Part shown: piece after piece, positions 13,937-21,073 of the stretch
Position numbering within the stretch: position 1 is the first letter of the stretch
How the letters are laid out: the number at the start of each line of letters is the position of its first letter
DNA from: Spirochaetaceae bacterium UBA4077
GTDB lineage: Bacteria > Spirochaetota > Spirochaetia > Treponematales > Rectinemataceae
Direction: 5' to 3'
NCBI GenBank assembly: GCA_002383375.1
Contig: DFYR01000005.1
Coordinates: 13,930-45,048, forward strand
Length of the DNA stretch: 31,119 nt
Notes under the pieces: generated by a model
Databases searched by the model: none
Told to the model about the DNA's origin: nothing
Seen by the model: the letters and a program-made list of their open reading frames with translations, nothing else
Program-made: the position numbers and the translations under genes

Positions 13937-16844
13937 CCGGTACAACCTGCTCCGGCTCCGGCACGGGCGCAAGCTCCCGCCCCGTCTCGTATTCAACGTC
14001 TTCTTCTTCAAAGTCCTCGGGTTTTGATATAGCCAAGGAAGCATCCCCGCCTTGGTACCGCTGGAGCTTGAGGGCAATGGCCTTGGTAACCCCCGACTCC
14101 TCCATGGTCACGCCCAGAAGAGTGTCCGCGCCGCTCACTGTCTTCTTGTTATGTGTTATTACGATAAACTGGCTGCTCCGGGAGAACTCCCGCAGCAAAT
14201 TGACGAAGCGATTGACGTTGGCTTCGTCCAGGGCGGCATCTATCTCATCCAGGAAACAGAAGGGCGAGGGCTTGACCATATACGTAGCGAAGAGCAAGGC
14301 GATGGCCGTGAGGGTTTTTTCACCTCCCGAGAGCAGCGAAATGGCTTCCAGCTTTTTACCCGGCGGCTGCGCCAGTATCTCGATGCCCGACTCGAGCACG
14401 TGGTCGGAGTCAGAAAGCCGCAGCTCTGCCCTTCCGCCGCCGAAAAGCCTGCGGAACATGTTGTGGAAATTCTTCTTAATCTTATTGTAGGTTTCCAGGA
14501 AGAGTTCGGCGCTCTCGTTGCGGATTTCATCGGTGATCTGCTTGAGATCGTCCCTGGCCTTTATCAGGTCGGCCATCTGCTCCGAGAGGAAGTCGTAGCG
14601 CTCCTTTACTTCTTTATATTCCTCTGGGGCCATGAGGTTTACCGAGCCTAGATCCTTGAGCTTGGATTTCATGGCCGACAGGCGCTCGCGCAGTTCGGTT
14701 ATGGGACCACGGAGTTCGAACATACGTTCTTCGTACTCCCCAAGGTCTCGAGAATAGAGCTCGGAAAAGTTTTCTTTTATGTTCTTTATCTCTGTTTCAT
14801 TTTGGGCGATGGAAAGATGAATGGTCTCCAGTTCGGACTGAACAGCCTGAATTCTGTCGGCCAGCCTGCCTGCGTCCTTCCTTCGCTCTCCCAGCTCTTC
14901 GTTTTTGCCGGCTATGGCCTTTTCCAACCTATCCATCTCTGAGGCCAGGGTCTTGCCCTTGACTTCTATCTCCGCCAGTTCGGTGTCAACCTCGGCTATC
15001 TCTTCCCGCAGCTCGTCCATGCGCCTGGATTCGGTGAATACCTCGGACTCATGGTCTTTCAAGGTAGCTTCCTGACCGGCAATCTCCCGGCGGAACACCG
15101 CTAGGGCTTCTTCCGCCCCGGCCATCTGAGTCTGCACCCTAGTCTTGGCGAGCCTGGCATCCTCCAGGGTTTTTCTCCAGCCTTCTATTTTGACCGACAG
15201 CGCCTTGTTCTCTTCGCCCAGAGAATCGATGGATACCTTGAGCGTCTCGATTGTCCGCAGCTTTTGGCCGATGTCGGCATCGATAGAGCGCTTGCGAGTG
15301 ATAATGCCTTCAGGGGAAAGGAACTCGTCCAGGAAAGAGGGGGTAGCCTCCCTGTAGCGGTCGAATTTGCTCCCCAATTCCACAAGACTGACCGAAGCCT
15401 GCCTCAGTTCTTGCGCTGCCTTGTCCAGGGTTGAAGCAAAATCCCCCAGCGCCTTGCCGGAAAAAGAAATCGAACGAGTTACATCCTCCAGAAGGGTTGC
15501 CTTGGAGTCCAGCCTCGCCTTGGTCCGCTCGAGCATGCTCCTGATCTCGGCTTCCAGGCTCTGGCGCTCCGCTGATGAATAGCCTGTCTCCTTAAGCCTG
15601 GCGTCCAGCTCCTGCACGATTGCCTCGGTAAGCGAGTCCAGGGTGAGCCGGGCTTCGGCTATTTCCTGCTCCACCAGTTTTATCGAGGCCGAGCAGCGGG
15701 CCGCTTCCTGGTCATTTCCCCGGAGCGTGAGTCCGGCAGCCTTTATGGAGGATTCGAACTCATCGATATGGCGCTCGGTCTCCTTAAGGCGCTGCCTGTA
15801 CTCCGAGAGCTCAGCCTCTTTGTCCGCCTCCTCCTCCCGCAGGGCATCGATTTTTTCCTGTATGCTCCTAGCCCGAAGCTCTAGCTGTTCGAGCTTGGAT
15901 TTGAGTTCCCGCAGTCTGTCGGCCAATAGGCTCCGATGTTTTTCGGCGCCATTTTTCTCGACTGCCAGGCCGTAAAGGGTTTTTTGCTTTTCGACCAGCT
16001 GGCCTTCCATCTCGTTGACCAGGTCGATGCTTTCGGTCATGGAGGCTGCCAGGATTTCCGATTCTGCCCTCAGACTCTCCCGCTCGGCCTTTTTCTTTTC
16101 GAACTCCTCATCGTGCCGATCCTTGTCCCTGATGAACTGTCTGAGGCGTAAAAGGTAGACATCCCGCTCCAGCTCGAAAATCCCGTCCTTAAGCCCCCGG
16201 TACGCTATTGTCTTGTCAGCCTGCCGCTTTAGACTGTCGTGTGAATGCTTGACCTCGGCCAGCACCGCCTCGATCTGTTTCATGTTCTCTTCGGTGCGCA
16301 CGAGTTTGGTCTCGGCTTCCCGGACCCTGACCTTATGCTTGGTTATCCCCGCTGCCTCTTCAAAAAGATATCGCCGGTCTTCGGGCTTGGAGGAGAGAAT
16401 CTGGTCGATCTTGCCCTGTTCCATCACCGAGTAGGCTGACTTTCCGATGCCCGTGTCCCAGAAGAGCTCCCGCACTTCCTTGAGCTTGGCCAGCCTTCCG
16501 TTGATGTAGTATTCGCTCTCGCCCGAGCGGTAGAGCCGGCGTTTAATCGCCACCTCGGGCACGTCCAGGGGCAGGGTTCCAGTCTCGTTCGATATGGTGA
16601 TGGTGACCTCGGCCACCGAGAGAGCCTTGCGTGTCTCGGTGCCGTTGAAAATGATACCTTCCATGGTTTCAGCTCTGAGGCTCTTGGCAGACTGCTCGCC
16701 CACCACCCATTTAATGGCATCGACGACATTGGATTTTCCACAGCCGTTAGGTCCCAGAAGGGCGGAAATTCCGTCGGAAAATTCGATGGTGGTTCTGTCG
16801 GCAAAGGATTTGAAACCGAATATATCCAGGCTCTTTAAAAACAA
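13929..16844 (-). CDS. smc: Chromosome segregation protein SMC, short form
   Basis: SMC is a DNA-bound ATPase that organises the chromosome with ScpA/ScpB. The head is complete: FGFKSFADRT, Walker A GPNGCGKSN (31-39), the R-loop/Q-loop region, signature LLSGGEKTLTAIAL (from 837), Walker B FCFLDEIDAALDE and a switch His in ITHNKK. Two long coiled coils lie at about 170-450 and 525-780. The protein is only 971 residues against about 1,170-1,190 for typical bacterial SMC. Where the roughly 150-residue Gly-rich hinge should be there is only a short segment (about 455-525, around SFLDEFLSPEGI) without hinge motifs. The start is TTG 16844 with AAGGA seven bases upstream; the next residues match family N-termini. 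Its upstream flank is an IS. Confidence 0.95.
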   Translation of the reverse strand: MFLKSLDIFGFKSFADRTTIEFSDGISALLGPNGCGKSNVVDAIKWVVGEQSAKSLRAETMEGIIFNGTETRKALSVAEVTITISNETGTLPLDVPEVAIKRRLYRSGESEYYINGRLAKLKEVRELFWDTGIGKSAYSVMEQGKIDQILSSKPEDRRYLFEEAAGITKHKVRVREAETKLVRTEENMKQIEAVLAEVKHSHDSLKRQADKTIAYRGLKDGIFELERDVYLLRLRQFIRDKDRHDEEFEKKKAERESLRAESEILAASMTESIDLVNEMEGQLVEKQKTLYGLAVEKNGAEKHRSLLADRLRELKSKLEQLELRARSIQEKIDALREEEADKEAELSEYRQRLKETERHIDEFESSIKAAGLTLRGNDQEAARCSASIKLVEQEIAEARLTLDSLTEAIVQELDARLKETGYSSAERQSLEAEIRSMLERTKARLDSKATLLEDVTRSISFSGKALGDFASTLDKAAQELRQASVSLVELGSKFDRYREATPSFLDEFLSPEGIITRKRSIDADIGQKLRTIETLKVSIDSLGEENKALSVKIEGWRKTLEDARLAKTRVQTQMAGAEEALAVFRREIAGQEATLKDHESEVFTESRRMDELREEIAEVDTELAEIEVKGKTLASEMDRLEKAIAGKNEELGERRKDAGRLADRIQAVQSELETIHLSIAQNETEIKNIKENFSELYSRDLGEYEERMFELRGPITELRERLSAMKSKLKDLGSVNLMAPEEYKEVKERYDFLSEQMADLIKARDDLKQITDEIRNESAELFLETYNKIKKNFHNMFRRLFGGGRAELRLSDSDHVLESGIEILAQPPGKKLEAISLLSGGEKTLTAIALLFATYMVKPSPFCFLDEIDAALDEANVNRFVNLLREFSRSSQFIVITHNKKTVSGADTLLGVTMEESGVTKAIALKLQRYQGGDASLAISKPEDFEEEDVEYETGRELAPVPEPEQVVPDA

Positions 16845-16895
16845 GGCTCGTTCCTTATTCGGGGCATGCAGGGGCGCACCCTAGTTTTCGAGTTT

Positions 16896-16922
16896 ATCAC
16901 AATAAATACTTCGATCACAATA
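16896..16922. repeat. Direct repeat ATCACAATA upstream of smc
   Basis: ATCACAATA occurs at 16896-16904 and again at 16914-16922, 18 bases apart, between the smc start and the left end of the IS. On the minus strand the copies overlap a plausible TTGTGA/GATAAA promoter for smc, so they could be regulator sites or promoter elements. Confidence 0.45.
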
Positions 16923-16928
16923 CGAATG

Positions 16929-16950
16929 AAGTTCCTCGAACCTTGTTGCA
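16929..16950 (+). repeat. IS left terminal inverted repeat
   Basis: The 22-base sequence AAGTTCCTCG...CCTTGTTGCA is the exact reverse complement of 18197-18218. Confidence 0.92.
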
Positions 16951-16988
16951 GTTGAAGCAAAGAGAGGAGTGGGAGACGTAAGGGAAGT

Positions 16989-18119
16989 ATGGCCGTCTTC
17001 ACACCTCCCTTCTGCGCTCGAGAACACTGCCTCCATCATGAACCAACGACTCACGCTCCTTATCAAGCGTACCGTCCCTGGGGCTTCTACCACACAAAGG
17101 CCTTCGGAACAGTACCTCGCTATCGCTGCACTGCCTGTGGCAAAACCTTCTCCCGACAAACCTTCAGCCTCGACTACTATGCCAAACGTATCCTCTCATA
17201 CCAGGATATCGTCCAGCGACTATCTTCCTGCGAGAGCCTTTCAGCCATCGGACGGGCGTTAGATTCCTCCACCGACACCATCTCCAACCGTATAAGCAGA
17301 GCAGCTCGACAAGCCTTAGCCCTTAGCTCCACCTTCAGTTCTTCCCTCCACCCGGATGAAGATCTGGCTGCCGATGGCTTTGAAAGTTTCTGTCGTTCTC
17401 AGTACTTCCCGAATAACATCACGCTCCTTGTCGGTGCTTCATCCCAGTATGTTTATGCTGCCGACCATGTGACGCTCAGGCGAAAGGGGCGGATGACGAA
17501 GGAGCAAAGAAAAAAGCGTGCAAAGCTCGAAGTGCGATGGAAGGCCGAACCAGGAGGCATCGAGCATTCTTTCTCTCGTATCGCTGACGAAACGTTACGT
17601 GTCTATGCCCAAGGGCTACGCTCCCCGCTCACCCTCTGGACCGATGAGCATCAATCCTATGCAAATGCCCTTACCCATTCACCCCATCATGCACAGCTCT
17701 TAGAATCGGGATTCCTTCGACATCGGGTAGTTTCCTCTCGGGCTGCGCGGACTAAAGGCAATCCCTTGTTTCCCGTGAACTACGTAGACAGAGAACTACG
17801 AAAGGATCTACATGAACATGTACGCGAAACCGTCTGCTTTGGCAGGAATGTGAATCGACAAATGGAGCGCTTGTCGGTCTACCTTCTGTGGCACAACACT
17901 ATAAAGGCACATAGGGCACGAGAAGGGCCGAGGAGGAATGTCCAGGTGGCGAGTGTTACTTCAGAAGTAGACAGGGAAGGATACAAGCAGCTATGGGTTT
18001 GGCGAGCCTGGAGAAGTATTACAGAGCTATCTGATTCAATGAGGGAGACCTGGGAGCGGCTTCGTAGGACACCTTTAACCCAGAAGCGTGATTATCTGCC
18101 TCAGTATGCTTTGATGTAG
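16989..18119 (+). CDS. DDE transposase with N-terminal zinc ribbon
   Basis: The 376-residue transposase is the IS's only gene. The N-terminus has a zinc-ribbon pattern, FCAREHC then YRCTACGKTFS (C9/C14 and C47/C50), like IS1 InsA-type proteins. A helix-turn-helix-like region follows (ILSYQDIVQRLSS...AIGRALDSSTDTISNRI, about 68-103). Likely catalytic acids are Asp129 (DGFESF), Asp219 (LWTDEHQSY) and Glu269 (NYVDRELRKD). The C-terminal helical block RNVNRQMERLSVYLLWHN is typical of IS1/IS1595-like groups, but I cannot assign the family firmly. The ATG at 16989 has AAGGGAAG just upstream. No frameshift or internal stop is present, so the element may be active. Confidence 0.88.
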   Translation: MAVFTPPFCAREHCLHHEPTTHAPYQAYRPWGFYHTKAFGTVPRYRCTACGKTFSRQTFSLDYYAKRILSYQDIVQRLSSCESLSAIGRALDSSTDTISNRISRAARQALALSSTFSSSLHPDEDLAADGFESFCRSQYFPNNITLLVGASSQYVYAADHVTLRRKGRMTKEQRKKRAKLEVRWKAEPGGIEHSFSRIADETLRVYAQGLRSPLTLWTDEHQSYANALTHSPHHAQLLESGFLRHRVVSSRAARTKGNPLFPVNYVDRELRKDLHEHVRETVCFGRNVNRQMERLSVYLLWHNTIKAHRAREGPRRNVQVASVTSEVDREGYKQLWVWRAWRSITELSDSMRETWERLRRTPLTQKRDYLPQYALM

Positions 18120-18163
18120 TAAAAAGAAGCGAAAAGAGTATATCGGGTGATCCGTCGAACGAC

Positions 18164-18194
18164 AGCGGCCGTCCGATTAAGCCGGACGGCCGCT
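18164..18194 (+). terminator. Strong hairpin near the right end of the IS
   Basis: AGCGGCCGTCCG (18164-18175) pairs perfectly with CGGACGGCCGCT (18183-18194) around a 7-base loop, followed by TTATG. It lies downstream of the transposase stop and inside the IS. It may terminate transposase transcription or block read-through between IS and host genes. Only a short T tract follows. Confidence 0.55.
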
Positions 18195-18196
18195 TA

Positions 18197-18218
18197 TGCA
18201 ACAAGGTTCGAGGAACTT
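18197..18218 (-). repeat. IS right terminal inverted repeat
   Basis: Exact reverse complement of 16929-16950. Its outer end is one base from the ptsN stop codon (18222-18220), and a second in-phase TAA is formed partly from IS bases. Confidence 0.92.
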
Positions 18219-18219
18219 A

Positions 18220-18873
18220 TTACTCGTCCTGCTTTATCAGCAGCTCGTACACTTCCTGGGGAGTGGCGCAGGCCAGCAGCGAATCCCTAAGTTCCGCGGC
18301 CTTAAGCCTCGCGGAAAAGAAGGAGAGGGTTTGCAGGTAGTATGCATGTTGATTGTAGGCTGCGGCGATCATGAAGAGTAATCTCACGGGCACGTCGTCC
18401 AGGGACTGGAAGTCCTTGATGTCACACTTGGAAACGCCCACCGATACCACCAGATCGGTAACCGATGAGAGTCTTACGTGGGGGATCGCGATGCCGCGGC
18501 CGATAGCTGTGCTCATCAGGTCTTCACGACGCAGGATTTCGGCCACCAGATCCTGCTTGTTCTTGATCTGGGGCGCGCTGGCGAGGTTTTCAGCCAGGGC
18601 TACCAGGGCATCTTTTTTCTTGGAGTAGTTGAGGAAGATTACCCTGTTGGGGGCGATGATATTCTGTATCTGGATGGAACCGATGAGTCCCGCGGGGCGG
18701 TTGGAAGACAGCCTCTCGTTAACCCAGCGTTCGATATCGCTTTTCTTGAATCTCCATACCGTTCCGATCTTGCCGGAAGGTATTTCGCCTTTTTGTGCCC
18801 AATCGTATACAGTCCTTTCAGAAACGCGCAGATACCGAGCCACTTCTTCGATGGTCAGGATATCGTCATCCAT
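18220..18873 (-). CDS. ptsN: PTS EIIA-Ntr (PtsN)-like protein with N-terminal excisionase-type HTH
   Basis: Residues 1-55 are a MerR/excisionase-type DNA-binding domain (LTIEEVARYLRVSERTVYDWAQKGEIPSGKIGTVWRFKKSDIERW). Residues 70-217 are a fructose/nitrogen-type EIIA domain, with the phosphorylatable His132 in GRGIAIPHVRL. The fusion suggests a transcription factor whose activity responds to phosphorylation by a PTS relay, rather than a sugar transporter subunit. No EIIB/EIIC, HPr or EI genes are in the window. ATG 18873 is preceded by GAGGGGG. A TTGACA promoter with a palindrome across the -10 lies in the 96-base gap after recX. The IS sits immediately after its stop. Confidence 0.92.
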   Translation of the reverse strand: MDDDILTIEEVARYLRVSERTVYDWAQKGEIPSGKIGTVWRFKKSDIERWVNERLSSNRPAGLIGSIQIQNIIAPNRVIFLNYSKKKDALVALAENLASAPQIKNKQDLVAEILRREDLMSTAIGRGIAIPHVRLSSVTDLVVSVGVSKCDIKDFQSLDDVPVRLLFMIAAAYNQHAYYLQTLSFFSARLKAAELRDSLLACATPQEVYELLIKQDE

Positions 18874-18895
18874 GCAAAAGGCCCCCTCAATTTAG

Positions 18896-18911
18896 AATAT
18901 GCTGACATATT
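18896..18911. promoter_or_regulatory. Palindrome overlapping the ptsN -10 region
   Basis: AATATG-CTGA-CATATT (6-base arms, 4-base spacer) overlaps the predicted -10 (18914-18909) and start point of ptsN. This is a position where a repressor, possibly the HTH protein itself, could bind. The dyad is seen; autoregulation is inferred. Confidence 0.4.
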
Positions 18912-18938
18912 ATTGAAGACTTTGATCAATTCTGTCAA
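18909..18938 (-). promoter_or_regulatory. Promoter of ptsN-HTH gene
   Basis: Minus strand: TTGACA (18938-18933), 18-base spacer, AATAAT (18914-18909, 5/6 match). The start point would be close to 18902, giving a leader of about 30 bases. Confidence 0.65.
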
Positions 18939-18969
18939 GTAATACATTTTAGAATTTAGTATTGGACGC

Positions 18970-19674
18970 TTAAAAGCCCAGGGTTTCCCGCAACAGCGAA
19001 GCATTAAAGCCCTGAGCTTTTAAGATGCGATAGATTTCCTCTCTGAACGTCAGTTCTTCCTGATCGACCTTTCTGGTATGGCGCTTGGAAAAACGTTTTG
19101 CTTCCTTTTCCACAGCCCGGGGAATGAGGGCATCGAAGTCCACCGAGGAGAGCGCCGACGTAACCGTCGCCTGCCCAAAGCCCCGGGCGCGGAGGCCGAC
19201 AGCCACCTGGTTAGGGCCCTCGCACTTTCCCTCGGCCCGCGCCCTTGCCCATATCGAAGCGAAGCGGGCATCGTCAACCGCCCCCGCTTCCACCAGCCTC
19301 CGGACAGCTTCGACAGCCGTGCTAGGGCTGAATCCCCTGGCGACAAGCTTTTTTGTAAGCCCCTGACTCGATTGTTCCGCCCTGGCGCAGAGCTCGAGAC
19401 CTTTCTTTTCCGCCTTCCATTCCTGATCGATGCGCGAAAGACACTGGATGAGGCTGTCTTCGGGATCGAAATCGATCTCGGCGGCGATTAAGCGGTCCAC
19501 AAGGGCTTTTACCGCATCAGGTCCTTCGGCATCCATAGGCAAGTTCAGACATTCTGCTGCCGATGCTACGAACTCCCGGATCCTTTCAAAGGGAAGAAAA
19601 AAAATAATGCCTCCGGACGCGACAATCGTTGCGTCGCCGGAGGCATCGTAGCGTACGGATTCGATCCGCACCAC
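18970..19674 (-). CDS. recX: Regulatory protein RecX
   Basis: RecX binds RecA filaments and modulates recombinase activity. The 234-residue protein has the RecX helical repeats: CARAEQSSQGLTKKLVARGFS..AVEAVRRLVEAGAVDDARFASIWARARA in the middle, then VAVGLRARGF and a C-terminal RKVDQEELTFREEIYRILKAQGF. The N-terminal 70 residues (VRYDASGDATIVASGGIIFFLPFERI) form a domain often seen upstream in spirochaetal and firmicute RecX proteins. The start is GTG 19674 or the adjacent GTG 19671, preceded by AAAGGA. The gene is 12 bases after rpsI, in one unit with the ribosomal genes. recA is not in the window. Confidence 0.85.
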   Translation of the reverse strand: MVRIESVRYDASGDATIVASGGIIFFLPFERIREFVASAAECLNLPMDAEGPDAVKALVDRLIAAEIDFDPEDSLIQCLSRIDQEWKAEKKGLELCARAEQSSQGLTKKLVARGFSPSTAVEAVRRLVEAGAVDDARFASIWARARAEGKCEGPNQVAVGLRARGFGQATVTSALSSVDFDALIPRAVEKEAKRFSKRHTRKVDQEELTFREEIYRILKAQGFNASLLRETLGF

Positions 19675-19686
19675 AGATATCCTTTT

Positions 19687-20079
19687 TTAGCGCTTGGAGA
19701 ACTGGAACCTTCTCCGGGCTCCCCGCTGTCCGTACTTCTTACGTTCGACCATTCTCGGGTCGCGGCTCAAGAGACCATTGGCCCTTAAGACATCATGATT
19801 GGCAGGATCCACTTGGGCTAGAGCCCTTGAGAGTCCATGGGCGCAGGCACCGGCCTGGCCGTTGACGCCGCCGCCGACTACGGTGACGAGCACATCGTAC
19901 TTATTCTCGCTGGCGGTCACGATTAGGGGCTTCATGACCTGGGCGGCCAGTTCGGCCACCTTGAAGTATTTGGTAGCCTCCACATCGTTCACCATGATCT
20001 TGCCGGTTCCTTCTCGCAGGAAGACACGAGCGATGGCACACTTTCTTCTTCCGGTTCCAATTCCAAGATTCCTGACCAT
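19687..20079 (-). CDS. rpsI: 30S ribosomal protein S9
   Basis: S9 lies in the head of the small ribosomal subunit, its C-terminal tail reaching the P-site tRNA. The 130-residue sequence has GTGRRKCAIARVFLREGTGKI, GGGVNGQAGACAHGLSRAL, DPRMVERKKYGQRGARRRFQFSKR and the required final SKR. ATG 20079 is preceded by GGGGAGAG. It follows rplM by 15 bases, the conserved bacterial L13-S9 pair. Confidence 0.98.
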   Translation of the reverse strand: MVRNLGIGTGRRKCAIARVFLREGTGKIMVNDVEATKYFKVAELAAQVMKPLIVTASENKYDVLVTVVGGGVNGQAGACAHGLSRALAQVDPANHDVLRANGLLSRDPRMVERKKYGQRGARRRFQFSKR

Positions 20080-20094
20080 TACTCTCCCCTTCCC

Positions 20095-20523
20095 TTACAG
20101 ATCGATGGCGACAGGCGCCTGGGCAGTATGTGGATGCTGGGATCCAGCATAGATTTTTACGTTCTTGTAGAGCTTTCTACCCAAGGGACCCTTAGGGAGC
20201 ATGCCCTTTACCGCCAACTCCAGAGGGGCGACGGGATTGTTCTGGGAAAGCTCGGCGTAGGTAAAATCCTTCAACCCGCCGGCATAGCCGGAGTGTGTGT
20301 AATACATCTTATTCTGGCGCTTCCTGCCGGTGAGGGCCACCTTCTCAGCGTTAACTACGATGACAAAATCCCCGGTTTCCTGGCTGGGCGTGTAGGTGGG
20401 CTTGTTCTTTCCGCGGAGCATAGAGGCTACCTTTGCAGCGACGCGACCCAGGGGCTTGCCTTCGGCGTCGATGAGGTACCACTTGCGGTCAGCGGTTGCA
20501 GAAGTAATAAAAATAGTCTTCAT
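20095..20523 (-). CDS. rplM: 50S ribosomal protein L13
   Basis: L13 is an early-assembly protein of the large subunit. The 142-residue sequence shows KWYLIDAEGKPLGRVAAKVASMLRGKNKPTYTP, GDFVIVVNAEKVALTGRK, YYTHSGYAGGLK, the AVKGMLPKGPLGRKLYKNVKIYAGSQHPHTAQ block and a normal C-terminus. ATG 20523 is chosen over the adjacent in-frame TTG 20526. It heads the rplM-rpsI-recX unit, with a promoter at 20601-20573. Confidence 0.98.
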   Translation of the reverse strand: MKTIFITSATADRKWYLIDAEGKPLGRVAAKVASMLRGKNKPTYTPSQETGDFVIVVNAEKVALTGRKRQNKMYYTHSGYAGGLKDFTYAELSQNNPVAPLELAVKGMLPKGPLGRKLYKNVKIYAGSQHPHTAQAPVAIDL

Positions 20524-20572
20524 CAATGTATACCTTTACCTTATAACTGCAGTTTACGAAAACGCGCGTGGC

Positions 20573-20601
20573 ATAATCCCATATAACACCAAACGTGTCA
20601 A
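20573..20601 (-). promoter_or_regulatory. Promoter of rplM-rpsI-recX, with a palindrome over the -35
   Basis: Minus strand: TTGACA (20601-20596), 17-base spacer, GATTAT (20578-20573). A perfect 10-base palindrome CAAGCGCTTG (20599-20608) overlaps the -35. The leader would be about 45 bases. Confidence 0.6.
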
Positions 20602-20655
20602 GCGCTTGGCATCTGGCGGCAAGCTACGGCAGTGCGACAAAATACGAAAGCGGGA

Positions 20656-20913
20656 TTATTCCTTCTTCTCTTCCTCGCCCTTATCTGCTTCATTGCTCTC
20701 GGCATGGGCCTCTTCCTTTTCTTCTTTTTCAGCCTCGCGCTTATCCTTTATATCGGCCACGCCAATGAGTATGGCTACTACACCCACCAGAACAGCTATT
20801 ACCGGTATCGAGCCCTTGAGAAAGGCCAGAACATCGGCCCACCAGCCCACAAACGGAAGGCAGAGCACGACCGCTACTATGACCAGGACGACACCAACTG
20901 CTAGAGCTACCAT
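20656..20913 (-). CDS. Small two-helix membrane protein with charged tail, function unknown
   Basis: The 85-residue protein has two hydrophobic helices (about residues 2-19 and 33-52) followed by a Lys/Glu-rich, highly charged tail (IKDKREAEKEEKEEAHAESNEADKGEEEKKE). Both ends are probably on the same side of the membrane. I do not recognise a family. ATG 20913 has AAAGGAG eight bases upstream. A promoter with a perfect -10 lies at 20975-21003. It is upstream of rplM on the same strand but has its own promoter, as does rplM. Confidence 0.72.
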   Translation of the reverse strand: MVALAVGVVLVIVAVVLCLPFVGWWADVLAFLKGSIPVIAVLVGVVAILIGVADIKDKREAEKEEKEEAHAESNEADKGEEEKKE

Positions 20914-20974
20914 ATTCCATGCTCCTTTCGCTACGTAGATCCTCGGGCATGCATTGGCCCGCTGTTAAAAAAAG

Positions 20975-21003
20975 ATTATACCAATCCATGAGCAAATCTG
21001 CAA
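20975..21003 (-). promoter_or_regulatory. Promoter of the small membrane protein gene
   Basis: Minus strand: TTGCAG (21003-20998), 17-base spacer, perfect TATAAT (20980-20975) with an extended TGG just before it, followed by a T7 run in the early transcript. The strong extended -10 compensates for the weak -35. Confidence 0.65.
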
Positions 21004-21073
21004 TGAGACGGCACCTTAATCCCTATCCTGGGCTGATTGCGCGGGCTGCGCTCTAAAGGCTATAACCTAGGCT

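Larger units (their letters stand above)
16929..18218 (+). mobile_element. Complete insertion sequence with 22-bp terminal inverted repeats
   Basis: Perfect 22-base inverted repeats bound the element: left 16929-16950 (begins AAGTTCCTCGAACC) and right 18197-18218 (ends GGTTCGAGGAACTT). It is 1,290 bases long with a single transposase gene on the plus strand. A strong hairpin lies just inside the right end. I find no target duplication: the flanking bases are TACGAATG on the left and ATTACTCG on the right. It separates ptsN from smc, both on the minus strand, and its right end lies one base beyond the ptsN stop. Confidence 0.9.

Noticed and set aside
13328..14032. 234-residue plus-strand open frame inside the alaX region
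   Set aside because: Antisense shadow of the AlaX gene, whose zinc motifs and C-terminus are unambiguous on the minus strand.
13937..14077. N-terminal extension of the AlaX protein
   Set aside because: It lies in the smc coding region and is Arg/Ser-rich without family similarity; ATG 13936 fits the family.
16921..18226. Target-site duplication for the IS
   Set aside because: Bases outside the terminal repeats (TACGAATG and ATTACTCG) are not direct repeats at any length I could align.
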